Below are positions 20,810 to 27,461 of a DNA stretch of 38,039 bases, in pieces. The stretch's first letter is position 1. The number at the start of each line of letters is the position of its first letter. The DNA is from a virus. The stretch spans positions 1 through 38,039 of IMG/VR virus record IMGVR_UViG_3300033145_000302; one strand, given 5' to 3'. The position numbers and the translations under genes were made by a program. The notes under the pieces were generated by a model that saw nothing but the letters and a program-made list of their open reading frames with translations, was not told the DNA's origin and made no database searches.

Positions 20810-22468
20810 TTAATCAATGAATAAATTATCAGAAGCTTTGATTAAACCATTCGTTTCTATTAAACTATTACTTCTAAGCATACTAAGATACGTTCCGAAC
20901 GTTCCGCTAACATGGCTTAATCCTGCTAGCTCTCCAAGTTCTTCTTTGGAAATCTCTCTAGGATATTCATCAACAAGAACATTAAACATTCTTCTTGCCC
21001 CACCTTTTAAAACTCCACGCCACATAGCAATAACCTCTTCGCTAGTTTGAGGAGGATTTGGAGTTTCCCCAACTTCATCAAGAGCAATTTGAGAAGCCAT
21101 TAATAATCCATTTGCTTCTTCAATAAAATTTCTACTTCTTAGCAAAGATAAATAAGTTCCATAAGTTCCACTTCTTGGAGATAGTTTTGAAAAAGTGGCC
21201 AACTGCGTTTTACTCATCTGCATTGGATATCTGGAAACTAAAACTTTTAACATTCTTAAAGCTCCTCCAGTTAAAGGTTTTTCTTCTTCATCAAATTCTG
21301 TGGATCTAATTGGCGCTTGTCGAATTACTCTCTCTCGCTTTACAATTAATTTTTGCCTAACCGGAACTTGCTTTACAATTGAATCCTTTGGAAAATCTAT
21401 TGGAGCAACAGAACTAATATTATGAATTTGTTTAATTTTATTATGATACTTTTCAATCGATTGTTTAAATTTTATACGCTCTACATTAAACGTCCTACTT
21501 TGTTTTTGCATCGCAAGATTAACCGCTCTATCAATATCATCTTTAGAATTAACCTTTGGACATTTATGTCTCCTCAAATCAAAAATCTCTTTTCTAAGAT
21601 CTCCTACTGTTTGAGCCTCTTTTTTTGCCTCTTCCGGTAAATCAGAAAGTTTTTTAATTATTTCTTTTACTTTAATTGTCGGAGGAGCAATCTTTATTTT
21701 CAATCGAGAACCAGCTCTAGGATGTGTTGTTTGAACATCGCCAACTTTTACTTTAATTATTTCTGTTGAAATACTTGGACCAAAAGCATAAAACTCTCCT
21801 GCTTCAAGAGATCTTAAAGAAAGTAATTGCCCCTTATTAGTAAAACCAAGTTCTTCGCCTGCTCGCTTACGATCAATATCAAGACCTGTTCTTCCTATTA
21901 ATTTATTATTACATTCGGCGGCCGCATCCTTATGAAGCTTAGAAAGTCTTTGAGTTGCCAGGACAATGGCATATCCTCTTTTACGGCCACGAGTAGCCAT
22001 ATCAATAACTGACTCTGCTGACTCTGCCTGGCCTTTCTCTGGACAAAAGATGTGAGCCTCATCTAAAACAACAAGACAAGGATGCCATAATTCTTTTGGA
22101 GCATTAACCATTGAATCAAGAAAAAGTTTTACAAAACGTTTTCTTTGTTGATGGCGCAATTCATACAAATCAATAATCACAGAAACATTAAGCTCTAAAA
22201 CTTTCCTGGCCAAAAGAGCGGCACTTCGAGGATCTGCTGGTGTGTCGCCATCTTTACCCGCTAAAATATAATCATATTTTTCTCTCAATGTTGAGAACTC
22301 TCCCTCGAGGTCAATAATAATTTGTTGCACCTTTCCATGAGATTGCTCAAGGATCCTACGAAGCAACCAGGATTTACCACCTCCACTATTTGCTTGCACT
22401 AATAATCTAGTCTCTAAAAGACTTGTTAAATTAATAGATGTTTTATTATTCAGTTTTATATTTTTCAT
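20810..22468 (-). CDS. HerA/DUF87-type ATPase with duplicated winged-helix tail
   Basis: A 552-residue ATPase of the HerA-FtsK superfamily. Walker A is ANSGGGKS (26-33), Walker B LVVLDEAH (132-139), followed by DMATRGRKRGYAIVLATQR (sensor region, about 156-174) and GRTGLDIDRKRAGEELGF. The middle (about 270-380) is charged and helical. The end holds two homologous winged-helix-like units: about 402-470 (GGALRMLKVLVSRYP, SPRSGTYGTYLSLLRS) and 485-552 (GGARRMFNVLVDEYP, SHVSGTFGTYLSMLRS). It should be a ring-shaped DNA translocase. No NurA-type nuclease lies next to it. It is the last gene of the replication operon, directly before the HTH gene. Confidence 0.85.
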   Translation of the reverse strand: MKNIKLNNKTSINLTSLLETRLLVQANSGGGKSWLLRRILEQSHGKVQQIIIDLEGEFSTLREKYDYILAGKDGDTPADPRSAALLARKVLELNVSVIIDLYELRHQQRKRFVKLFLDSMVNAPKELWHPCLVVLDEAHIFCPEKGQAESAESVIDMATRGRKRGYAIVLATQRLSKLHKDAAAECNNKLIGRTGLDIDRKRAGEELGFTNKGQLLSLRSLEAGEFYAFGPSISTEIIKVKVGDVQTTHPRAGSRLKIKIAPPTIKVKEIIKKLSDLPEEAKKEAQTVGDLRKEIFDLRRHKCPKVNSKDDIDRAVNLAMQKQSRTFNVERIKFKQSIEKYHNKIKQIHNISSVAPIDFPKDSIVKQVPVRQKLIVKRERVIRQAPIRSTEFDEEEKPLTGGALRMLKVLVSRYPMQMSKTQLATFSKLSPRSGTYGTYLSLLRSRNFIEEANGLLMASQIALDEVGETPNPPQTSEEVIAMWRGVLKGGARRMFNVLVDEYPREISKEELGELAGLSHVSGTFGTYLSMLRSNSLIETNGLIKASDNLFID

Positions 22469-22485
22469 TTTGTTTTAATATAATT

Positions 22486-22857
22486 TTAATTTCCATGCAT
22501 TGCCTCATTTTCCATCTCCACCCCTTTCTTCCAGCAAGCCTCACAATAATAACCCCAATTTACTGGCCTGCTTAAATTCTTTTGATTAGATCTTCCTCTT
22601 TCGGTTTGTCTTGTTGCCAACCTATTACAACAAGTGCATTTTGGTTTGAAGCAACCTAAAATATCTTCCCTGTAAAACTCCAACCATTTTTTAGTTTCTT
22701 CATTCTTTTTATAATCAACCAATAACTTCTCTATTTTCTTTAATAGACTATTTTTAAATTTTGGATAACCTCTAATCCAAAACAAATCATCTATTTTATC
22801 CATAAGTCTTAACTCGATTTTAAACTCCCTTAAAATATATTCTTTATCAATCTTCAT
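22486..22857 (-). CDS. Zinc-ribbon-like uncharacterised protein
   Basis: A 123-residue protein: a helical N-terminal half (RLMDKIDDLFWIRGYPKFKN, LLKKIEKLLVDYKKNEE) and a C-terminal putative zinc site CFKPKCTCCNRLATRQ ... YYCEACWKKG, with C-x-x-C pairs about 30 residues apart. Such ribbons bind nucleic acid or proteins. It lies between the sulfotransferase-like and HerA-like genes; the role is unknown. Confidence 0.65.
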   Translation of the reverse strand: MKIDKEYILREFKIELRLMDKIDDLFWIRGYPKFKNSLLKKIEKLLVDYKKNEETKKWLEFYREDILGCFKPKCTCCNRLATRQTERGRSNQKNLSRPVNWGYYCEACWKKGVEMENEAMHGN

Positions 22858-22859
22858 AT

Positions 22860-23759
22860 TTATTTTATTAAATTATTTATTTTTACTTTACTTGTTATAT
22901 AATTTCTAACATCTCCAGGAATATCTTTAGAGATACCAATATTTAATATCGACTTCTCTGGAAAGAATGTTTTAAATATTGGATTTGATAAACCTAAAAA
23001 ATTACCAAGATCATCCCTAATCTTTTTCTTTTTTATAAAATCCTCAAAAGAAACTAGACGAATATTATTAATACGGCTTAGATCGTGCTTTTTAATAAAC
23101 TCAATACCTTTCAAAAATAATTCAATTCTCCAATTTATATTATCAACAAAGATTTTTGCATTTTCCATATTAGCAACCACCTTCTCGAATTTAGTTTTTC
23201 CATTTAAATAATAGGTCGATTTATGATTTATCTGGTCAACAAACTGATCACAAGGATCTCTATAAACTATAATCGCCTTGTTTCTATCAAACAACAAAGT
23301 AGAATCTACCAAACAAGCATCAGGATCATTATTAAGGACCCTTGTTTTTTCTGATACTTTCAACGAACAAAACTTATCAATAAATTCTCTTGCCAATAAT
23401 ATAAACTTTTTAATATCAACATCTTTAATATCTTCTAAAAATTCATTAATCAATTTGCCAGATTTATCAGTATCAATTCCCTTAAACATTTCCTTATTTC
23501 GTGATATATTTCCAACGCGCCAAAACAAACTCTCATCAAAACCTCCGCTAAATCTACGCACAATTTTCTCTCTCTGCTCTTCTGTCGGCTCCTGGTTCTT
23601 CTTTTTTAAATTATATAATGTAGTAATTCCATTCCTAAAAATTACACTCTCATCATTTGACATATATCCAAGCCCTTCAAACTGTCTAATATAATCAAAA
23701 ACTGCACTCGAACCAGAATATAACAATCCCATTACTGATATATATTTATTTTCAGTCAT
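22860..23759 (-). CDS. Sulfotransferase-like protein
   Basis: A 299-residue protein with the two nucleotide-binding elements of PAPS-dependent sulfotransferases: the 5'-phosphosulfate loop ISVMGLLYSGSSAVFDYI near residues 7-24, and the 3'-phosphate motif AIIVYRDPCDQFVDQ at about 162-176 (Arg167 and a following polar residue), then LVSFEDF as the third station. Such enzymes move sulfate from PAPS to a sugar, protein or lipid hydroxyl. The acceptor is unknown, and no PAPS-making gene is nearby. It lies within the early replication operon, away from the glycan cassette. A P-loop kinase of the same superfamily is the alternative. Confidence 0.75.
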   Translation of the reverse strand: MTENKYISVMGLLYSGSSAVFDYIRQFEGLGYMSNDESVIFRNGITTLYNLKKKNQEPTEEQREKIVRRFSGGFDESLFWRVGNISRNKEMFKGIDTDKSGKLINEFLEDIKDVDIKKFILLAREFIDKFCSLKVSEKTRVLNNDPDACLVDSTLLFDRNKAIIVYRDPCDQFVDQINHKSTYYLNGKTKFEKVVANMENAKIFVDNINWRIELFLKGIEFIKKHDLSRINNIRLVSFEDFIKKKKIRDDLGNFLGLSNPIFKTFFPEKSILNIGISKDIPGDVRNYITSKVKINNLIK

Positions 23760-24036
23760 TTTCTAAAAATCTTTTAATTGCTGTTTCTATTAACCAACCA
23801 TCAAAACCATTATCATCAGCCCAGCTTGCAGTCTTGTCTAATTTTTCTTTTGCCTTCTCGATATCTCCATCATACAAAGCAAGTAATTTTTTAGCTGATC
23901 CAGCGTGCCGGCCATAATTAGTCATATCTTTATTCTCTATGTAAAATTCTTTTTCTCTATCGTTCCAGCCTTTTAAAACAAAGAAGTGATTTACTACCTG
24001 GCTTGTTGGTGGTTTATCTTTTTCTTCTTTCTTCAT
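23752..24036 (-). CDS. Conserved replication-neighbourhood protein
   Basis: A 94-residue protein: KPPTSQVVNHFFVLKGWNDR at the start, then YGRHAGSAKKLLALYDGDIE and AKEKLDKTASWADDNGFDGW. The 'G-R-x-x-x-x-A-K-x-L-L-x-x-x-x-G-D' stretch is common to small proteins found beside phage initiator genes, or to the C-terminal parts of those initiators. It overlaps its neighbours by 4 and 8 bases. A DNA-replication accessory role is likely but unproven. Confidence 0.65.
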   Translation of the reverse strand: MKKEEKDKPPTSQVVNHFFVLKGWNDREKEFYIENKDMTNYGRHAGSAKKLLALYDGDIEKAKEKLDKTASWADDNGFDGWLIETAIKRFLEND

Positions 24037-24317
24037 CTCTTTTTATTTATAACCTTACCTCGTGGCATTTCAAAATTACTAATTAAAAGCTCTTTGCCTT
24101 TTTTGGTATCTTTATGACAGCTATAATTCATTGAGAATTTTTTAAAATAAATTTCATGTAGAAAATAATTAGTTATTCTTCCAGTATCAAGATTTTTTCT
24201 TCTGAAAAGGAAATCTCCGTTTTTGTAGTTTTTAAGAATATGCTCCTTTGTTGTATAAACATTAAACTTCTTAGCCACTCTAACGGCCTGCGCAGAATTT
24301 ATTCCTCTATCTATCAT
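24033..24317 (-). CDS. Small basic uncharacterised protein
   Basis: A 94-residue protein (NSAQAVRVAKKFNVYTTKEH, NYKNGDFLFRRKNLDTGRIT, LISNFEMPRGKVINKKR). It is basic, with a helix at the start and beta-strands after. No family is recognised. It overlaps the next gene by 4 bases and the previous one by 11. Confidence 0.6.
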   Translation of the reverse strand: MIDRGINSAQAVRVAKKFNVYTTKEHILKNYKNGDFLFRRKNLDTGRITNYFLHEIYFKKFSMNYSCHKDTKKGKELLISNFEMPRGKVINKKR

Positions 24318-24624
24318 TTTTTATTCTTAATCTTATATCTCTTAATGAAAATTCTTGTGCCATTTTATGCATTAATGGATTTTTAACTTTTAGAATAATC
24401 CCGGTATGATGCATCATTAAAATTCCAGTAATAAGAGTGTGTTCGTCTTGTGTAAGTTTAATATTTATTTTTTCTTTAGGCTTAGAGAAATTATAACAAT
24501 GACTACATAAAGGTTCGCCCTTTTTTCTTTGATGTTTCCTCCCATTGGTTTGATTGTAATAACAATCTCCAACCTTTTTATTTAATTTTGCCGAACACAT
24601 ATCTTCTTTCTTTATTTTCTCCAT
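24307..24624 (-). CDS. Putative zinc-binding small protein
   Basis: A 105-residue protein with Cys at about 9, 17, 35 and 38 (MCSAKLNKKVGDCYY; GEPLCSHCYNFSKPKEK), a likely zinc knuckle, then a helical C-terminal half (KLTQDEHTLITGILMMHHTG ... AQEFSLRDIRLRIKNDR). Family unknown. It is in the early replication operon. Confidence 0.6.
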   Translation of the reverse strand: MEKIKKEDMCSAKLNKKVGDCYYNQTNGRKHQRKKGEPLCSHCYNFSKPKEKINIKLTQDEHTLITGILMMHHTGIILKVKNPLMHKMAQEFSLRDIRLRIKNDR

Positions 24625-24630
24625 ATTGTT

Positions 24631-24906
24631 TTAATTTATGATTAATTTTTCTGGACAATACCGACTACTAAGAATTAAAGGATCCTCGCTACGATAAATT
24701 TCCTCATGAGAAACTTCTTTAATAACATTATTCTGTTTAAGATAACTTTCAACCAAGTAACACTTACCACTACAACAACGATAGACCTTCTGTAAATCTT
24801 CGCTGTTTGTCGTTCTAATTGGTTCCACGTCCAACCCTGATTGCAAAGACGTATATTCAACCATTAAAAGTAAAACTATTATTAAGATCGTGTATTTAAT
24901 CCTCAT
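24631..24906 (-). CDS. Secreted or membrane-anchored Cys-rich small protein
   Basis: A 91-residue protein with an N-terminal hydrophobic helix typical of a signal or anchor (RIKYTILIIVLLLMVEYTSL). The mature part has YRCCSGKCYLVESYL and a final Cys, so disulfides outside the membrane are likely. It overlaps the RepO-like gene by 4 bases (ATGA). An early gene with an exported product may act on the host envelope; this is inference. Confidence 0.6.
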   Translation of the reverse strand: MRIKYTILIIVLLLMVEYTSLQSGLDVEPIRTTNSEDLQKVYRCCSGKCYLVESYLKQNNVIKEVSHEEIYRSEDPLILSSRYCPEKLIIN

Positions 24907-25526
24907 CTTATAAATGTTAATTCTTTAGAAAGTTTTTTTCTTCCTTCTCTAATATCTTTTAAAGAAAATACTTTTTTTTGTTTTTCTTCTTTTTTTAAAT
25001 TTTTAATAATAGAATCTTTATTTCCTTTCTTTCCTTTATATTGTAGGTTAAATATCTTAACCTGTTTTGGTTTACTTTCTTTACCAATTCTGGTTAACTT
25101 TCTTAACTGGTTAACTTTCTTAACTACCACGTTTTCAACATACTTATCCCCAAGCAATTCACCGTTTATTTCATAGTGATTACCCCGGTTATCTTTAGTA
25201 ATAACCACAAGCCCAGAACCTCTTAAATTTTTTAATGCTTCAACTGCGCTGGGCCTCGAAACTCCAGCTCCACAATCTAACTTCTTTCCATCCTTAGTAG
25301 TAATTCCATTAACAAATTGAGATAGACTAATACGATCTCTTTTTTTATGAAAGCCATAAGTTCTTCTGCAAATATAAAGTAAGCACTTTGTTTCTGCAGG
25401 AGGTAGTCCAGGAATAATAAAATCCATAATAATATTAGGTATTTGTGTTGAGTTCGGAACAAAAGGAGTTTTTTTATTTTCCATTTTCTTGGTTGTTTTT
25501 ATTTTCTTCTTTTTTGTTGTACTCAT
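24903..25526 (-). CDS. Replication initiator, phage RepO-type
   Basis: A 207-residue protein with a lambda O-type N-terminal winged-helix domain at about residues 24-105: TQIPNIIMDFIIPGLPPAE, KCLLYICRRTYGFHKKRDRI, SLSQFVNGIT, then SRPSAVEALKNLRGSGLVVI. Lambda O-type proteins bind the origin and recruit helicase. The Lys-rich C-terminus is unrelated to known partners, and no helicase-loader gene (lambda P/DnaC type) is recognised, so host replication factors are presumably used. Met15 (base 25484) would cut the overlap with the upstream gene from 53 to 11 bases and is a real alternative start. Confidence 0.82.
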   Translation of the reverse strand: MSTTKKKKIKTTKKMENKKTPFVPNSTQIPNIIMDFIIPGLPPAETKCLLYICRRTYGFHKKRDRISLSQFVNGITTKDGKKLDCGAGVSRPSAVEALKNLRGSGLVVITKDNRGNHYEINGELLGDKYVENVVVKKVNQLRKLTRIGKESKPKQVKIFNLQYKGKKGNKDSIIKNLKKEEKQKKVFSLKDIREGRKKLSKELTFIR

Positions 25527-25713
25527 TTAAAACAAAATAATATATTCCAAATTCATTTCTCAATAAATCGGTATCAACAATACCTTCCTTCTCATGCTTT
25601 CTAAGAAATTTAATAAAAGGCTTAACATCGAATCTTACTGATCCTCTAACGAATGACGGAGTTAATTGATTAGGCTTATAAAACTTTATTCCTTTTGGAT
25701 AAATATTTTTCAT
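25474..25713 (-). CDS. First gene of the replication operon (small unknown protein)
   Basis: A 79-residue protein from ATG 25713 (MKNIYPKGIKFYKPNQLTPS). A longer frame back to GTG 25779 exists but would start inside a terminator and upstream of the promoter, so the ATG is chosen. The middle FVRGSVRFDVKPFIKFLRKH is basic and could be a small DNA-binding or wing-helix piece; the end is Asn/Lys/Glu-rich. The ATG lies 7 bases after a TACAAT -10, giving a probable leaderless mRNA. Confidence 0.65.
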   Translation of the reverse strand: MKNIYPKGIKFYKPNQLTPSFVRGSVRFDVKPFIKFLRKHEKEGIVDTDLLRNEFGIYYFVLNEYNKKEENKNNQENGK

Positions 25714-25720
25714 TATCTTA

Positions 25721-25749
25721 ATTGTATTTCCTTGTCCGTTTCTTGTCAA
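25721..25749 (-). promoter_or_regulatory. Sigma-70 promoter of the replication operon
   Basis: Minus strand TTGACA - 17 bases - TACAAT. It begins about 19 bases after the terminator at 25768-25796, so the operon starts cleanly here. The first ATG is 7 bases beyond the -10. Confidence 0.8.
25732..25747 (-). promoter_or_regulatory. Operator candidate O1 (double GACAA)
   Basis: TGACAAGAAACGGACAA on the minus strand: GACAA half-sites 11 bp apart running from the -35 into the spacer, the same pattern as at 20789-20804. Confidence 0.55.
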
Positions 25750-25767
25750 GTCTTTTTTCTGAATTAG

Positions 25768-25796
25768 AAAAAAATGCACTTAGTTTTTAAGTGCAT
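25768..25796 (-). terminator. Strong intrinsic terminator of a short leader-like RNA
   Basis: ATGCACTTA pairs with TAAGTGCAT (9 bp, 5-base loop), followed by a run of T on the minus strand. It lies about 40 bases after an extended -10 promoter, so the predicted product is an RNA of about 65-70 bases. Confidence 0.85.
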
Positions 25797-25841
25797 AGAT
25801 ATTGGACCACCTCCTAGCTTCAATGAGCTACCTGTATTATA
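25774..25841 (-). ncRNA. Predicted short RNA with perfect Shine-Dalgarno and terminator
   Basis: Between the -10 TATAAT (25836-25841, TGT before it) and the terminator, the transcript carries a small AGCT...AGCT hairpin, the sequence TAGGAGGTGG (25807-25816), then AATATCT and ATG at the foot of the terminator. The ATG opens a 10-codon frame MHLKTKCIFF through the hairpin. No other gene leader in the window has so good an SD. It could be an attenuator leader or a stand-alone regulatory RNA. Confidence 0.5.
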
Positions 25842-25844
25842 ACA
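25836..25844 (-). promoter_or_regulatory. Extended -10 promoter of the short RNA
   Basis: TGTTATAAT on the minus strand. The -35 region overlaps the lysis-operon terminator and shows no TTGACA match, so recognition would rest on the extended -10. Confidence 0.5.
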
Positions 25845-25849
25845 TAAAA

Positions 25850-25882
25850 CAAAAAAACAGATAAGAATAACTGATCTGTTTT
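25850..25882 (-). terminator. Terminator of the tail/lysis operon
   Basis: AAAACAGAT pairs with ATCTGTTTT around an 11-base loop, with further T on the minus strand. It follows the holin candidate's stop by about 50 bases and ends the late tail-lysis transcript. Confidence 0.75.
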
Positions 25883-25932
25883 CCTGAACATCACAAGCGA
25901 CACTAATTTTTTAGATCACTAATAATGTTATT

Positions 25933-26238
25933 TTAACTTTCTTTCTTTATCTTACTAATTATGTTTCCAAGACCTGTTTTTACAGATTGGCCAACAGAAT
26001 AAAACGCACAAGGAATCCCTCCGGCCACAATACCAACGCAGATCATAGTAAAGATATCAGAAGTTCCAACAGCTAAATAAGAAAGCAAGAACCCAATAGC
26101 AAAACTAAAAGGAGCTATTGCTTTACTTGGTAAGATCTCTTTTAGCCATTTTACAATTACGTCAGTCGGTATAGAAAGAAAAACTGCAAACGTGATAATA
26201 TTTTCAAAAATAATACTTATTGAATTTACGTCTATCAT
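25933..26238 (-). CDS. Holin candidate
   Basis: A 101-residue membrane protein with two to three hydrophobic segments: ISIIFENIITFAVFLSIPTD (about 8-27), IAPFSFAIGFLLSYLAVG (about 41-58) and IFTMICVGIVAGGIPCAFYS (about 62-81), then a charged C-terminus (SKIKKES). Size, topology and position directly after the endolysin gene are those of a holin, which forms the membrane lesion that frees endolysin. Homology to a named holin family is not claimed. Confidence 0.65.
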   Translation of the reverse strand: MIDVNSISIIFENIITFAVFLSIPTDVIVKWLKEILPSKAIAPFSFAIGFLLSYLAVGTSDIFTMICVGIVAGGIPCAFYSVGQSVKTGLGNIISKIKKES

Positions 26239-26266
26239 CTTTTTATATTAAATTAATAATTGACCT

Positions 26267-26896
26267 TTATGACGACTTAATAAAATTAATTATCTTTCGT
26301 TTAAATTCTTCTTTATCAAAAACTTCTTTCTCTTTCTCTTTATATTCTACTCCATATATTGAGCAAATACCTTTAGCAATTCCTTTGGCTACCCTGGCCA
26401 TATTATTTAAAATAAAATCCATATCATTAGTGTTGTCCAAGTAACCGCACTCAATTAATAAAGCCCAAATATTTGTATTCCTAATCCAGCCCAATCCTCC
26501 CCATTGAGAAAGAGTGTCTGATCGAACTTTGTTATTTTTAATTCCTGTTTCCTTACAGTAAGCAGTTAATAATTTTTCAGCAATCTTTTTAGAAGAATCA
26601 TAACCATCATAATAATAAACCTCTGCACCCTCCGCACCACAACAATTACAATGAATGTCTAATGCTAGACCGTCATCTATGTTAGAGGTCGCTTGATTAA
26701 CGCTTAAATAGCTCTGTGTAAGATTTTTATCGTCAGAGATGACTATAACATCAAAGCCCTGTTCTTTAAGCTCTGGGACAACGAAATCTCTTATAGCCAT
26801 ATTAATTTGAGACTCGTGTTCAAATCTACTTTTTGGAGCTTTAGCGCCAGGATCCATCTCTGAATGACCAGCATTTAAAAATATAACTTTTTTCAT
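26267..26896 (-). CDS. Endolysin: N-acetylmuramoyl-L-alanine amidase (Amidase_3)
   Basis: A 209-residue amidase that cuts the bond between muramic acid and L-alanine in peptidoglycan. Zinc ligands appear as H11 (LNAGHSE), a Glu in FEHES (26 or 28) and H82 (LDIHCN); the catalytic Glu149 is in LLIECGYLDN. The catalytic domain covers residues 1 to about 175, and the last 30 residues are Lys/Glu-rich with no recognised wall-binding repeat. No signal peptide is present, so it depends on a holin. It is flanked by small membrane-protein genes. Confidence 0.93.
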   Translation of the reverse strand: MKKVIFLNAGHSEMDPGAKAPKSRFEHESQINMAIRDFVVPELKEQGFDVIVISDDKNLTQSYLSVNQATSNIDDGLALDIHCNCCGAEGAEVYYYDGYDSSKKIAEKLLTAYCKETGIKNNKVRSDTLSQWGGLGWIRNTNIWALLIECGYLDNTNDMDFILNNMARVAKGIAKGICSIYGVEYKEKEKEVFDKEEFKRKIINFIKSS

Positions 26897-27127
26897 TTAT
26901 TTTTTTAAATATTCTACAAGCCCCTCGATCGCTACTGCTAAATTTTTATTAGACTTTTCATTAGCATGAAGAGCTTTAGTATTATGATTAATATGATTGC
27001 CTAAAATTTTTATAAAATTCTTTTCTTGAATAGTAATAAAACCAATAAACCTATCAGAGATCTTAACGACAGCCCACATTGCCACTCCGCCTATTCCTAT
27101 TTGAGTTATGCTATTCACATCTAGCAT
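26897..27127 (-). CDS. Small membrane-anchored protein of the lysis module
   Basis: A 76-residue protein with one N-terminal hydrophobic helix (ITQIGIGGVAMWAVVKISDR, about 7-26) and a helical, His/Asn-containing tail (ILGNHINHNTKALHANEKSN), ending AVAIEGLVEYLKK. Similar one-helix proteins lie beside endolysins in many phages and are called holin-like or BhlA-like. It abuts the endolysin start with no gap. Holin or accessory lysis function is likely but unproven. Confidence 0.6.
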   Translation of the reverse strand: MLDVNSITQIGIGGVAMWAVVKISDRFIGFITIQEKNFIKILGNHINHNTKALHANEKSNKNLAVAIEGLVEYLKK

Positions 27128-27426
27128 TTCTCAATATAGTCAACAAATTGAATAATCTCTTTGTGCATGAATCCCCATTGCATCGTTTTAATACAGTCCT
27201 TCAATATAATAAGATCAGCATCTTCTAAATTAATCTTACCATCTTTTTGAGCCTCCAAAGCTTCAATAATCCTGGTCCTCTTCCTGACATCATCTGTTGA
27301 GAAACCATTTTTAGGGAGATGATTAACGCAAGCTTTTATAAAATCTGAATAATCAAGAAACTCTCTTGTATCCATTCCTTTTTTTGTATTTTTAACAGAA
27401 GTCTTTTTAATTTCTATTTCTTTCAT
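27121..27426 (-). CDS. Uncharacterised protein between tail and lysis genes
   Basis: A 101-residue soluble protein: DTREFLDYSDFIKACVNHLP, GFSTDDVRKRTRIIEALEAQ and LKDCIKTMQWGFMHKEIIQF. It is helical, without a recognised family. Its end overlaps the next gene by 7 bases. Confidence 0.65.
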   Translation of the reverse strand: MKEIEIKKTSVKNTKKGMDTREFLDYSDFIKACVNHLPKNGFSTDDVRKRTRIIEALEAQKDGKINLEDADLIILKDCIKTMQWGFMHKEIIQFVDYIEKC

Positions 27427-27461
27427 ATTTATTTTTTAACTACTAATATTTTATTATACAA

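Noticed and set aside
20567-20824. Hydrophobic plus-strand ORF of 85 codons between HerA-like and recT operons
   Set aside because: It is opposite the HTH gene and its two promoters; the AT-rich antisense gives Phe/Tyr/Ile-rich nonsense. The minus strand has a clear HTH and TTGACA-17-TATAAT.
25474-25779. GTG start at 25779 for the first replication-operon gene
   Set aside because: The added 22 codons would begin inside a terminator hairpin and run through the promoter; the ATG at 25713 is correctly placed.
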